Source of the DNA: a virus
Length of the DNA stretch: 32,414 bases
Direction: 5' to 3' (one strand)
IMG/VR virus record: IMGVR_UViG_3300006033_000077
Coordinates: 1 to 32,414 of that record
The notes under the pieces are model-generated. The model was given only the letters and a program-made list of their open reading frames with translations. It searched no databases and was not told the origin of the DNA. The position numbers and the translations under genes are program-made. Numbering within the stretch: position 1 is the stretch's first letter; every line of letters begins with the position of its first letter. Shown here piece by piece: positions 1 through 6,958 of this stretch.

Positions 1-403
1 GTATCTTTTTGTGTGGTTCAATCTTCTTATTCTTGCTAAATAAATCTTTAACCATATCCGTTTCTTTGATACTAATTGTAATAAAATGATTTTCTGTATG
101 GATAATCGCAAAAGGAGTTGTCGTATATGCATTCTTACTATTCTTTACTGGATCATAAAGTGGAACATCTAAAATGATCAATTTAGCATTGTCTTCCGTA
201 TCGATATGTGCGTTTTCTTCTTCATCAAGTGCACTACTTATAAATTCAGTTGGCACACTAAGTTTTGTCTTTAACCACTCTACTTCTTCAGTTGTTGGTG
301 CGGTTACTTCAATCCATGAACCGTTGATTAACTCGGTATGTTCTAAAATGTTGATGTTGTTTTTTTCTAGCTTCTTGTTTGTTTCATAATATTGTCTAAT
401 CAT
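1..403 (-). CDS. corA: CorA-family magnesium transporter, N-terminal part (cut by window edge)
   Basis: The first 134 residues are visible; the gene runs off the left edge. They match the cytoplasmic N-terminal domain of Gram-positive CorA-like Mg2+/Co2+ channels: an early WIEVTAPTTEE segment (residues 30-40), the ALDEEENAHI stretch (58-67), and LIILDVP (75-81) followed by TTTPFAIIHTE (94-104). The two C-terminal membrane helices with the GMN signature lie outside the window, so the call rests on the N-domain alone. The ATG at 401-403 overlaps the end of a 17-codon leader ORF, and an AAGGA lies about ten bases upstream, so translation may be coupled. This is a host gene and marks the left flank of the prophage remnant. 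Confidence 0.8.
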   Translation of the reverse strand, partial: MIRQYYETNKKLEKNNINILEHTELINGSWIEVTAPTTEEVEWLKTKLSVPTEFISSALDEEENAHIDTEDNAKLIILDVPLYDPVKNSKNAYTTTPFAIIHTENHFITISIKETDMVKDLFSKNKKIEPHKKI

Positions 404-449
404 TGCTCACACATCCTTTTGGAGCAGATAGACGTGATGTCTTCTTCAT
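396..449 (-). CDS. 17-codon leader peptide overlapping the corA start
   Basis: A short ORF (MKKTSRLSAPKGCVSND) begins with ATG behind a strong AGGAGG-type site (AGGAGGAAAGAAA) and ends eight bases inside the corA coding region. Its position suggests that ribosomes on it control or couple to corA translation. Leader peptides control some bacterial Mg2+ transporter genes; whether this one does is inference. I do not recognise the peptide. Confidence 0.5.
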   Translation of the reverse strand: MKKTSRLSAPKGCVSND

Positions 450-504
450 TTTCTTTCCTCCTAATTTTATTTTTTAAATCCATTAGAAGGTAATTTGAAC
501 GTGA

Positions 505-606
505 CTAACTAACACTCTCGTTTTCAACGTGCGAATGTATAGTTAAAAAAGCCTGAGTCATTTGATTCAAACTACCCTTTTGTATTCGCTCGTGATCCGA
601 TTCCAT
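505..606 (-). CDS. 33-residue small ORF in the corA leader
   Basis: ATG at 604-606 behind AGGAGGTGAATAACTA, an excellent ribosome site, encoding a hydrophilic peptide that begins MESDHERIQKGSLNQ and ends ENESVS before TAG. It is about 30 bases downstream of a clear -10 box and about 55 bases upstream of the second leader ORF, so one transcript should carry both peptides and corA. No membrane segment is seen. It may be a leader peptide or a small host protein; function unknown. Confidence 0.5.
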   Translation of the reverse strand: MESDHERIQKGSLNQMTQAFLTIHSHVENESVS

Positions 607-635
607 TAGTTATTCACCTCCTAAACATCGTTGAT

Positions 636-641
636 ATTATA
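636..641 (-). promoter_or_regulatory. -10 box of the corA leader promoter
   Basis: The minus strand reads GTGATATAATATC, a perfect TATAAT about 30 bases before the first leader ORF. No good -35 hexamer stands 16-18 bases upstream (TTTTTA at best). The box lies only 30 bp past the phage gpT stop, so the prophage edge must fall in about 642-670. Confidence 0.5.
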
Positions 642-670
642 TCACTTAATTATCATAATAAAAACCCCAA

Positions 671-904
671 TTATATTAAAAATGCATCTATATCAGCTTG
701 TGAAGCCTGTCGTTCAGATTTGTTTCCAGAGATAACTTTCATTTCTAGTTGAACCAATTCGAAGTATGTCGTTAAATCAAAGTACCTTGAATCTTCAATC
801 GATATGCCTAGATGAGCCAAGTTAAAGATAATGTTTGAAGTTGCACCAAACTCGGGCTCATCATTTGGACTGTGGGGATGGTTTGGTGCCTTTTTGGAGA
901 GTGC
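671..904 (-). CDS. gpT-like frameshift extension of the tail assembly chaperone
   Basis: This open frame has no start of its own. It lies in the +1 (equivalently -2) frame relative to the chaperone at 861-1211, is open from 904 (in-frame TAG at 905-907) and ends at TAA 671-673. A slip at the Lys codon AAA 891-893, in the run CAAAAAGG, joins the frames: -2 re-pairs AAA on AAA, +1 gives AAG. The fused product would be about 179 residues. The added part has GATSNIIFNLAHLGISIED and ends QADIDAFLI. Tailed phages commonly make a G and a G-T chaperone by such a shift to load the tape measure protein. Here no tape measure gene follows, so this is the last phage gene on the left. Confidence 0.65.
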   Translation of the reverse strand, partial: ALSKKAPNHPHSPNDEPEFGATSNIIFNLAHLGISIEDSRYFDLTTYFELVQLEMKVISGNKSERQASQADIDAFLI

Positions 905-1211
905 CTAACATCTCCCCGATAGTTTGCGATAAAATGCCTAATTCTTCGGTATCGCTCAAAATGCCAAAATCAAGTGTCATCAAAAAATCGTTGTAGGATG
1001 TTTTGCTGAATGGTCGATGAAGCACATAAATAATTCGGAAGATCGTATCGATCACGAGTGAGAAGTCTTCTTCTTTGATATCTTTACCCTTTTCAAGTTT
1101 TTTGATATCACTGAATAGTTCAGATCCGAATACATTACGATAATCGATGATTGTGAATAGTGACGAGTGGAGCTTGTACTCCTTATCACCTAGTTTAATC
1201 ACTTTTTCCAT
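861..1211 (-). CDS. Tail assembly chaperone (gpG-like)
   Basis: 116 residues, directly after the major tail protein gene, the usual place for the gpG chaperone that coats the tape measure protein during tail assembly. It starts KVIKLGDKEYKLHSSLFTII, typical of short Gram-positive phage chaperones, and has no membrane segment. The stop TGA is followed by a second open frame reachable by frameshift at 891-896. Call rests on position, size and the frameshift architecture more than on sequence motifs. Confidence 0.7.
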   Translation of the reverse strand: MEKVIKLGDKEYKLHSSLFTIIDYRNVFGSELFSDIKKLEKGKDIKEEDFSLVIDTIFRIIYVLHRPFSKTSYNDFLMTLDFGILSDTEELGILSQTIGEMLGTLQKGTKPSPQSK

Positions 1212-1224
1212 GTTCAGTTACTCC

Positions 1225-1791
1225 TTAGATGAATGTTGGTAAGACTGGCGATGTCGATAGGAAGTTCGTATAGTTCGTATCTCCAACACTTGCGATAACA
1301 CGAAGGATCAGATTATTTCCTGATTCGATTGGGCGAGCAGTGATGGTAAGAGAGATTGAATTGGCTTCAATGGAGTCCGCTTTCGATTTGCTTGCATCCC
1401 CTGAAGGTGTAGCTGTGCATAGGTAATACCAAATACGACGAGCTTTAGCATCGCCTTGAATTTCATAACCCAATGCGAAGGTCTTTGTTTCATTGTTAAC
1501 CACTTCGACAAAGTTGCCATTGGTGTCTGTCTTGAATCCAAAGATATCCTTCTTAAATTCATCATCAATCTCAGTGAATTTGAGGGTGACTGTTGAACCT
1601 GAATTAGAGACTAGGGTTGCGATAACCTTATCGTCTGCATAGACTTGTGAGCTACCACCGATGATTTCGGTAGTGATTTCTTGAGCACCAACCAGACGCT
1701 TTGGTGTCCCAAAAGTCCAGGAACCATCTACTGCAATTGTAGCTAGTGCATAATGAACATTGGTAAGTCCGAATGTGACTTTATTACTCAT
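1225..1791 (-). CDS. Major tail tube protein (phi13-like)
   Basis: 188 residues that resemble the phi13-type major tail proteins of Gram-positive siphophages: the N-terminus SNKVTFGLTNVHYALAT, the beta-rich middle with KRLVGAQEI and ADDKVIATL, and ALGYEIQGDAKARRIWYYLC near residues 107-126. It polymerises into the tail tube. The ATG at 1789-1791 overlaps the preceding gene by eight bases. Its presence, with the chaperone after it, shows a long non-contractile tail was once encoded. The length is normal for the family. Confidence 0.8.
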   Translation of the reverse strand: MSNKVTFGLTNVHYALATIAVDGSWTFGTPKRLVGAQEITTEIIGGSSQVYADDKVIATLVSNSGSTVTLKFTEIDDEFKKDIFGFKTDTNGNFVEVVNNETKTFALGYEIQGDAKARRIWYYLCTATPSGDASKSKADSIEANSISLTITARPIESGNNLILRVIASVGDTNYTNFLSTSPVLPTFI

Positions 1792-2134
1792 ATTTTATTT
1801 CCTCCTGTTTGATTTCATAAACTCTGGTTACCGAGTTATCGTCATTGACGTATTCTGTAATCATTTGATAATTAAAACCCGATTGATATAGAGCTGATTC
1901 TAATTGCTCCTCAATTGTGGGTTCTTTTGATTCTGTTACAAGTGTGATTTGATAGGTGATGATGCGAACTGCTGATTTGTTATCCGCATAGGTTTGCACC
2001 CTATCGCTGATTTCTTGATAGACAACAAATGGATATACATGGAGTTCGTTTGCATCGACTATGTTCGTTCCATAGGTGACCTTGTTGGGTAAAATACCAT
2101 TAAGCAACAGGAATATTTGTTCTAGAAAACTCAT
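1784..2134 (-). CDS. Tail terminator / DUF3168-like tail component
   Basis: 116 residues between the HK97 gp10-like gene and the tail tube gene, the standard slot for the tail terminator that caps the tube. It contains VYPFVVYQEIS (residues 33-43) and a region of alternating beta strands (IITYQITLVTES), consistent with the DUF3168/gpU fold. It overlaps the upstream gene by four bases (ATGA) and the downstream one by eight. Assignment is by synteny and general character. Confidence 0.65.
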   Translation of the reverse strand: MSFLEQIFLLLNGILPNKVTYGTNIVDANELHVYPFVVYQEISDRVQTYADNKSAVRIITYQITLVTESKEPTIEEQLESALYQSGFNYQMITEYVNDDNSVTRVYEIKQEEIKYE

Positions 2135-2517
2135 GCGGATCCACCTCTTTCAATAATCGACTTGATTTTCTCAACCATATCCGGTGCGAATGCATCGAAA
2201 GCTGGTCGCATGAATGGACGTGGTCCCACAAATTTACCACCACGATGTGTAAATCCAAACTCAAGTAAATGAGTTAACCTTCCTTTAGTGCTTGAATAGA
2301 TGGCGATTCTCTTATTGATGCCTTCACCCTCAGGAATAGCAACAAACGATTCTGCAAACCCATATGCCTGACCACTCTTTGGTGCTTTTGATTGAATGTA
2401 AGAAAGTACTTTATCTGCGGTTTCGTCTAGTACTTTTTCCATTTCTTTGATGACATCTTCTGCATAAGATTCGACAAGCTCACTAATTCCAAGTGCTAAT
2501 TCATCCAATGAGACCAT
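2131..2517 (-). CDS. HK97 gp10-family head-tail / minor tail protein
   Basis: 128 residues from the ATG at 2515-2517, chosen because AAAAAAGGTGATATTG lies just before it; the frame is open further upstream but without a ribosome site. The C-terminal half GGKFVGPRPFMRPAFDA is the hallmark of HK97 gp10-like proteins, preceded by HLLEFGFTHR. The N-terminal 50 residues are helical. It acts at the neck during head-tail joining. It overlaps the preceding gene by 17 bases and the next by four. Confidence 0.8.
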   Translation of the reverse strand: MVSLDELALGISELVESYAEDVIKEMEKVLDETADKVLSYIQSKAPKSGQAYGFAESFVAIPEGEGINKRIAIYSSTKGRLTHLLEFGFTHRGGKFVGPRPFMRPAFDAFAPDMVEKIKSIIERGGSA

Positions 2518-2839
2518 CAATATCACCTTTTTTAATCTTTGTTTCAACAAAATAAAGCTCAATAAACTGACCGCTGATGTAAGTTCGCTCGACTTTATAA
2601 ACCTTTGAATCAATCAATGCATGTCTAGAACCATCATATAAGAAGCTCTGAATTTTGACTGCAACATCAATTCTGATGTCTGTTTTCTTGCTTTCATAGT
2701 ATTCTTTTGAAGTCACTGAAAGATTAATCCCAATAACCTCTTTAGAACTGATAAGGACTAGTTTTCGATTGCCTATGGAATCTGGTGCGTTGTCTAGTTT
2801 TAGAAGCGTTAATTTGATGTTGGGAGAACTTGGAAACAT
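2501..2839 (-). CDS. Head-tail joining (head closure) protein
   Basis: 112 residues in the position of the SPP1 gp16-like head closure protein, between the connector and gp10-like genes. It shows the expected beta-rich pattern with YYESKKTDIRIDVAVKIQS (residues 47-65) and YKVERTYISGQFIELYF. The start ATG is fused to the stop of the upstream gene (TAATG), which suggests translational coupling. Confidence 0.65.
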   Translation of the reverse strand: MFPSSPNIKLTLLKLDNAPDSIGNRKLVLISSKEVIGINLSVTSKEYYESKKTDIRIDVAVKIQSFLYDGSRHALIDSKVYKVERTYISGQFIELYFVETKIKKGDIDGLIG

Positions 2840-3126
2840 TAGGAAGTACTTCCTTTCGTGAATGATAGCTGTTTGATGAGCATTTCAAAACTCTTCGGAA
2901 GTTCTTTCACCGATCCATCGTTCTTAAAACCAAAGAACGTCTTACAGTAAATAAGGATGAGGGAATCCACGATTGGGACTCCCTCACCATTTACGACATC
3001 ATCGGCCACACCGACAGAACGAATGAGTTCCTTACAAGCCTCAATATGAGACAACAACTCCTCATCAGCATATGTTTCTGTTAGAGGAATCAAGAGTGCT
3101 TTCTTCACTGTATCGAGTATGGCCAT
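2839..3126 (-). CDS. Head-tail connector protein (gp6-like)
   Basis: 95 residues directly after the major capsid gene. The pattern of a helical N-terminus (AILDTVKKALLIP), EELLSHIEACKELIRSVG, and a conserved VDSLILIYCKTFFGF segment fits the small HK97 gp6-like connector that docks below the portal. A GGAGGAACTAA site precedes the ATG. Stop and next start overlap. Confidence 0.7.
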   Translation of the reverse strand: MAILDTVKKALLIPLTETYADEELLSHIEACKELIRSVGVADDVVNGEGVPIVDSLILIYCKTFFGFKNDGSVKELPKSFEMLIKQLSFTKGSTS

Positions 3127-3142
3127 GATTTAGTTCCTCCGA

Positions 3143-4273
3143 TTAGGCGGCGGCTTTCTTCTTGATACGAAGGAAACCTTTATAACCTACCACATTGCCA
3201 CCAGTGAATACGGATGCTTTGTAGCAGATAATGCCATCTTTAAATTTATAATCTGTCGATTTGCCGATTTCAACCGGTGAGAAGATAGGCACTTCATAGT
3301 TCTTGAGTGAACCATAAGCCATCGCATACTCACCTGCAGTGGTTGCACTATCAGCGATCGCTTTGCAATGTGAGTTGATCACATATGGAATGCCATCGAT
3401 GGTCTGATTGATGTAATCAACGGTATGAACCTTACGACCTTCGGAAGTACGAAGACCAGCAAATGCACGCAAGTCATTCTTATTCAGGATGAGAACTGCA
3501 CCACCTTCGACTTCTTCATCGCCACCATAAGCAAAGATGATGTCATCTAAAGTTGTGTCAGTGATTGCGGATAGTTCAAGCGGAGTCGTATCCGATAATG
3601 CAACTGCTTGTTCGCTGAAGATGCCAGTGAAGGTGTTCGATGTTCCAGCACCACGTAGGATTTGTTCAGAGATTTTCTTCTTCAAGGATACATTGATGTT
3701 TCTAAGTACCTCTGCTTGATAAGGAATACTTGGAAGCTTTTCAAGTTCTTCTGTGATTTCGGTGTAGGCAGTAATCTTAACCTTCGTAATGGTGACATAA
3801 CCAAATGTAGGTTCAGTCTCATTGTAGGGTTGCCCTTCAAGGGTTGTTCCAGCAATACCATTCGATTTCACAAATGATTTCTTGTAGGTTTCACCACCGT
3901 TAAGGTTGATGATATTGACCTTGTCCACCAAAGTAGATACTTGGGCATACGGAACTGGTGCGAGGTTGTTTGATACGGTTTCAGGAACCAAAACTTCCGA
4001 ACTGGATACTTGGATAACTCGATTCTCACGGAGCTGTTTACCGCGTAGTTCTAGGGTTTCCTTATTGTCAGTGCGTACATCAATGACAATTGGTTTGACA
4101 TCAACTTTGGATGCAATCATCATCTTTTTATCGATGACAGAGCGTTCCTCTTGTAAGGTATTGCATTCAGCATCGAATGCTTCCAATTTTGTTACATCAG
4201 ATTCTGCTTCAGCAAGGGAACGAATCTCGGTTAAGCGTGCTTCAATTTCTTTACGTCTTTTTTCTAAATTCAT
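3143..4273 (-). CDS. HK97-fold major capsid protein
   Basis: 376 residues, the usual length for HK97 capsid precursors. Residues 1 to about 65 form a charged helical delta domain (RRKEIEARLTEIRSLAEAES, then EERSVIDKKMM) that acts as internal scaffold and is removed by the prohead protease encoded upstream. The rest has capsid signatures: SSEVLVPETVSNNL, AYTEITEELEKLPS, GGAVLILNKNDLRAF and a C-terminal TGGNVVGYKGFLRIK. A GGAGAAAAAATC site precedes the ATG. No sign of damage. Confidence 0.92.
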   Translation of the reverse strand: MNLEKRRKEIEARLTEIRSLAEAESDVTKLEAFDAECNTLQEERSVIDKKMMIASKVDVKPIVIDVRTDNKETLELRGKQLRENRVIQVSSSEVLVPETVSNNLAPVPYAQVSTLVDKVNIINLNGGETYKKSFVKSNGIAGTTLEGQPYNETEPTFGYVTITKVKITAYTEITEELEKLPSIPYQAEVLRNINVSLKKKISEQILRGAGTSNTFTGIFSEQAVALSDTTPLELSAITDTTLDDIIFAYGGDEEVEGGAVLILNKNDLRAFAGLRTSEGRKVHTVDYINQTIDGIPYVINSHCKAIADSATTAGEYAMAYGSLKNYEVPIFSPVEIGKSTDYKFKDGIICYKASVFTGGNVVGYKGFLRIKKKAAA

Positions 4274-4292
4274 GATTTTTTCTCCTTTTGAT

Positions 4293-4883
4293 TTAGTAGT
4301 TTGTTTTGATACGAATCTTCTTTTTCATCACTTCAACATGTTGTTTCTGCTCTGCTAACTCCATAGCCTTTAGTTCTACATCCATAGACTCTAAAGAACG
4401 AGCATATATACTGGTTGAATCGTAGGCTGGTGTGTCTACCACTGAAACATCATAGAGCCTTCCGATTTTAGTGATGGTACGTTTAGGGATTTTGCCTTCT
4501 TTATTCCAGGACTGTTCTTCAACAGTGAAAGCAAAACTCATCTTATCAAGTAAGCCACTACGGACCATCTTGTAGATGTCTTGATTGGATTGGGTATCGA
4601 CTAATTCAGCTTGTACTTTAAGCCCAATGTTATCGACAGATAGTGTCAGTGATTTATTCTTCGTACGAGCGATGATAAGGAAAGAATCCATATGGTTGTA
4701 TTTCATAGGGACGTCTTTCATTTGGGTATTTTCTAGTGCTCGATGATCGATAGATTCAACGAAACCGTACTCTTCATTTCCGATGAGTGTTTCCTGGTTG
4801 AACACAATCGCATAACCTTCTAAGGTCATCTTACCTTCAGCTTCTTCAAACTTAACATCCGCAAGTCTTGTTTCTTTAATCAT
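4293..4883 (-). CDS. HK97-type prohead protease
   Basis: 196 residues of the U35/HK97 prohead protease family, which cleaves the capsid delta domain during maturation. Visible features: the N-terminal EGYAIVFNQETLIG (22-35), the catalytic His64 in KYNHM, Ser116 in KMSFAF, and DVSVVDTPAYDSTS (145-158). Residues after about 165 form a charged, helical Lys-rich tail, often a self-cleaved segment. The start overlaps the end of the 66-residue upstream gene by eight bases. Order portal-small ORF-protease-capsid is standard. Confidence 0.9.
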   Translation of the reverse strand: MIKETRLADVKFEEAEGKMTLEGYAIVFNQETLIGNEEYGFVESIDHRALENTQMKDVPMKYNHMDSFLIIARTKNKSLTLSVDNIGLKVQAELVDTQSNQDIYKMVRSGLLDKMSFAFTVEEQSWNKEGKIPKRTITKIGRLYDVSVVDTPAYDSTSIYARSLESMDVELKAMELAEQKQHVEVMKKKIRIKTNY

Positions 4884-5076
4884 TGGTTCTCACCTCTATT
4901 TTTGGTTTGATAGGTTTTCCCTCAAGGGTGTATTCAAGTTCTGAATCCTTGTAGTGAAAACTCATAATCTTATTCTCTTTGCAAAACTCATCGATAATTT
5001 CTGATTTTGCTTTCTGCGTTTCTAGAATCACTTTGAGTGCTTCTTTTGATATCGTTCCATTAACTGAGACTTTCAT
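4876..5076 (-). CDS. Small protein between portal and protease
   Basis: 66 residues from the ATG at 5074-5076, which follows GAGGAGAACAAAG; the upstream extension of the frame lies inside portal and is not used. It begins MKVSVNGTISKEALKVIL and ends PKIEVRTND. It overlaps the portal 3' end by 17 bases and the protease start by eight. No membrane segment or known motif is seen. Small genes in this slot occur in many HK97-like phages, but I do not recognise a family function. Confidence 0.7.
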   Translation of the reverse strand: MKVSVNGTISKEALKVILETQKAKSEIIDEFCKENKIMSFHYKDSELEYTLEGKPIKPKIEVRTND

Positions 5077-6274
5077 CTTTGTTCTCCTCACCAATCTGGT
5101 ATTTATTTGCCTTATCCGCATCCACAAAGTTGAGCGATTGCAGTCGCTTGTTTCCACCCTCAATAGGTTCTAGTCCAAGTAATGCTCTGGATTCATTTAA
5201 GGTCATGATCCCTAGGCTCATCAGTTTTTCGATGGCACTCACTTTTGTATTCCAGCTTGCATACTGCAATCGTTCACTATAGAAAATAATCTCTTCACCA
5301 CGAGTTAACTCATTCTCTGTGAGTAGTCCCAAAGAAAAAGCCTCTGATAGCTGAATGGCTAGAGGCTCAATGGTTGACTCATAAAACGAGTTAAAATCTT
5401 CTTCACTATATTTGTTTGCGAAGATCGGTGCTGATACACCAAAATAATCGAGTATTTTGGATTGTAAGAATTCGAGTGTTTCTTTGTCAATCAACTTAGG
5501 ATCGACTGTTAAAGGTACATATTCCGACTTTAAATCAATGGGAATGATGGAGCTTCCTTTAGTGCTGATAGAATCGTTGAGAGCTAAGTCAAAGAGCTCT
5601 CTTTGTTTCTTCTTGTCAGCTTCTGAAAGCATCCCATTCATTTTGATGATCCCTTTAATCTGCATCGATGATCTAACTGCGTTATCAATACCTTGAAGCA
5701 CATTCTCATTGATAGTGATTGTTTTAAGTATCGCTTCATGATCACCTGATGATCCGTTTCCACCAAAGATGTCATTGGAAGCAAAGTACTTCCTCAAGTG
5801 GATGACATTCTCATAGGGGAGTGTGAATTGTTGGCCATCCTCAAAGTAAAACTTCAAATAGTAACCATCTGCATTATCTACTATTGCTTCTACCAAAATC
5901 GGTCGGAGTGGATAGAGCGCTTTAAGCCCACCATTCAACGAATCAAACATCGGATACACGAACGCATTGTCATTCAGTAACAATAACGTAATCACCTTAT
6001 AGATAAAGTCATAAGGTGTCATGAGTGAGTTAGGCTTATGCTTCAATAAGAAAGACAGTCGACCTTGTTTCTCGGTTACTGTCTTATCTGCTTCAGTTTT
6101 AATGTATCTTGGTTTGAGTTTTGCACATTGGCATGCTACACGATCAATACATATCTTAACCACATCACTCTTTGAGATATTGTTTCCAAATGGAGTGAAT
6201 ATGGTATTTTTTTGATTCAATAACTGAAAGGTATTTGTTGAACCTTCCTTTTTCTTTCTAGTAAATATGCCCAT
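5060..6274 (-). CDS. HK97-family phage portal protein
   Basis: 404 residues, full length for HK97-type portals, which form the dodecameric DNA entry ring. Seen are the N-terminal KICIDRVACQCAKLKPRYI (41-59), LLKHKPNSLMTPYDFIYKVI, NDNAFVYPMFD and the C-terminal SIKL-type stem and crown region with LLGLEPIEGGNK near the end. GAGGTGATCTG precedes the ATG. The preceding 78 bases separate it from a plus-strand cargo gene; in an uninterrupted phage, portal would follow terL directly. Confidence 0.92.
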   Translation of the reverse strand: MGIFTRKKKEGSTNTFQLLNQKNTIFTPFGNNISKSDVVKICIDRVACQCAKLKPRYIKTEADKTVTEKQGRLSFLLKHKPNSLMTPYDFIYKVITLLLLNDNAFVYPMFDSLNGGLKALYPLRPILVEAIVDNADGYYLKFYFEDGQQFTLPYENVIHLRKYFASNDIFGGNGSSGDHEAILKTITINENVLQGIDNAVRSSMQIKGIIKMNGMLSEADKKKQRELFDLALNDSISTKGSSIIPIDLKSEYVPLTVDPKLIDKETLEFLQSKILDYFGVSAPIFANKYSEEDFNSFYESTIEPLAIQLSEAFSLGLLTENELTRGEEIIFYSERLQYASWNTKVSAIEKLMSLGIMTLNESRALLGLEPIEGGNKRLQSLNFVDADKANKYQIGEENKDESLS

Positions 6275-6277
6275 CAG

Positions 6278-6346
6278 ATCACCTCATTCTTTAAAACTAT
6301 CGCAAGAAACCACATTAAATGAACTATAATATACACATGAGGTGAT
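6278..6346. promoter_or_regulatory. Divergent control region between portal and HEPN gene
   Basis: Two perfect 10-bp inverted arms (atcacctcat 6278-6287, atgaggtgat 6337-6346) carry the two opposite ribosome sites, one for portal and one for the plus-strand cargo gene. Between them the plus strand has a perfect TATAAT at 6325-6330, about 22 bases before the cargo ATG; its -35 is poor. The arms may be coincidental ribosome sites or an operator. Confidence 0.5.
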
Positions 6347-6352
6347 TTTGCG

Positions 6353-6958
6353 ATGGAAGATTTATATTTTGATACTAAAAATCTGAACAAAACAAATAAG
6401 CAAAAATTTAATTCTCGAAAAGCTCAAATCAACAAAAGTAGTGATTCAGCTGTTCTTCAATCGATAATAACTGAAACCGGATTACTAGCAATTTTATCTC
6501 AATCGGTCGAGTTCTTACTAGAATTCACTGAGAAGTTTTCTATCCTAATTCAGGATGAATCAAACAAGATTGTAATTAAGGAAAGAATTCGAAAGCTTCT
6601 AAAGAACCAAGAAAGCATAGATATTAGTGATGTTAAGACATCAAGATTAGATACATTAATTAAGAACGCCAAAAAGTCCGAGTATTTTAATCTTAAGTCT
6701 TTAGAACTACTCGACGAAATTCGAAAAACCAGAAACTACTTTGTCCATAATTTTCTTATGCAAAACATAATCGATTTTTACAATAACTCCGCTTTCAAAA
6801 AGAAAGCCTTAAAAATACTAGTTTTAACTAATATCTTGCTGACTCAATTGATAAATGATTTCTATGACACATTTATGACAAAGACATCTCTGATGGATAG
6901 TGAGATTACTAATTTGTTCGCAGAGTTGAAATTTAACTTCACAAACAATGCTTTATGA
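6353..6958 (+). CDS. HEPN-motif cargo protein inserted between terL and portal
   Basis: 201 residues on the strand opposite to the whole structural operon, with its own -10 box and a TGAGGTGAT ribosome site. The protein is helical, Lys/Asn-rich and without membrane segments. Its middle holds LLDEIRKTRNYFVHNF (119-134) with R127-x4-H132, the RX4-6H signature of HEPN ribonuclease domains. HEPN proteins commonly act in toxin-antitoxin and abortive-infection systems. The stop abuts the terL stop with no gap. Position and orientation are those of a moron, probably expressed from the prophage to exclude other phages. No partner antitoxin gene is adjacent. HEPN is my reading of a short motif. Confidence 0.6.
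   Translation: MEDLYFDTKNLNKTNKQKFNSRKAQINKSSDSAVLQSIITETGLLAILSQSVEFLLEFTEKFSILIQDESNKIVIKERIRKLLKNQESIDISDVKTSRLDTLIKNAKKSEYFNLKSLELLDEIRKTRNYFVHNFLMQNIIDFYNNSAFKKKALKILVLTNILLTQLINDFYDTFMTKTSLMDSEITNLFAELKFNFTNNAL

Noticed and set aside
174-389. Plus-strand 71-codon frame at the left end
   Set aside because: Antisense shadow of corA; the minus frame has clear CorA similarity.
404-700. Left copy of the tRNA-Leu 3' end as attL
   Set aside because: I compared the 3' part of the tRNA (TTCAAATCTCATCGTCCGC) with this stretch and found no match, so tRNA-mediated integration is not supported inside the window.
2518-2613. Upstream extension of the gp10-like protein
   Set aside because: It lies within the previous gene and has no ribosome site, while the ATG at 2515-2517 has a good one.
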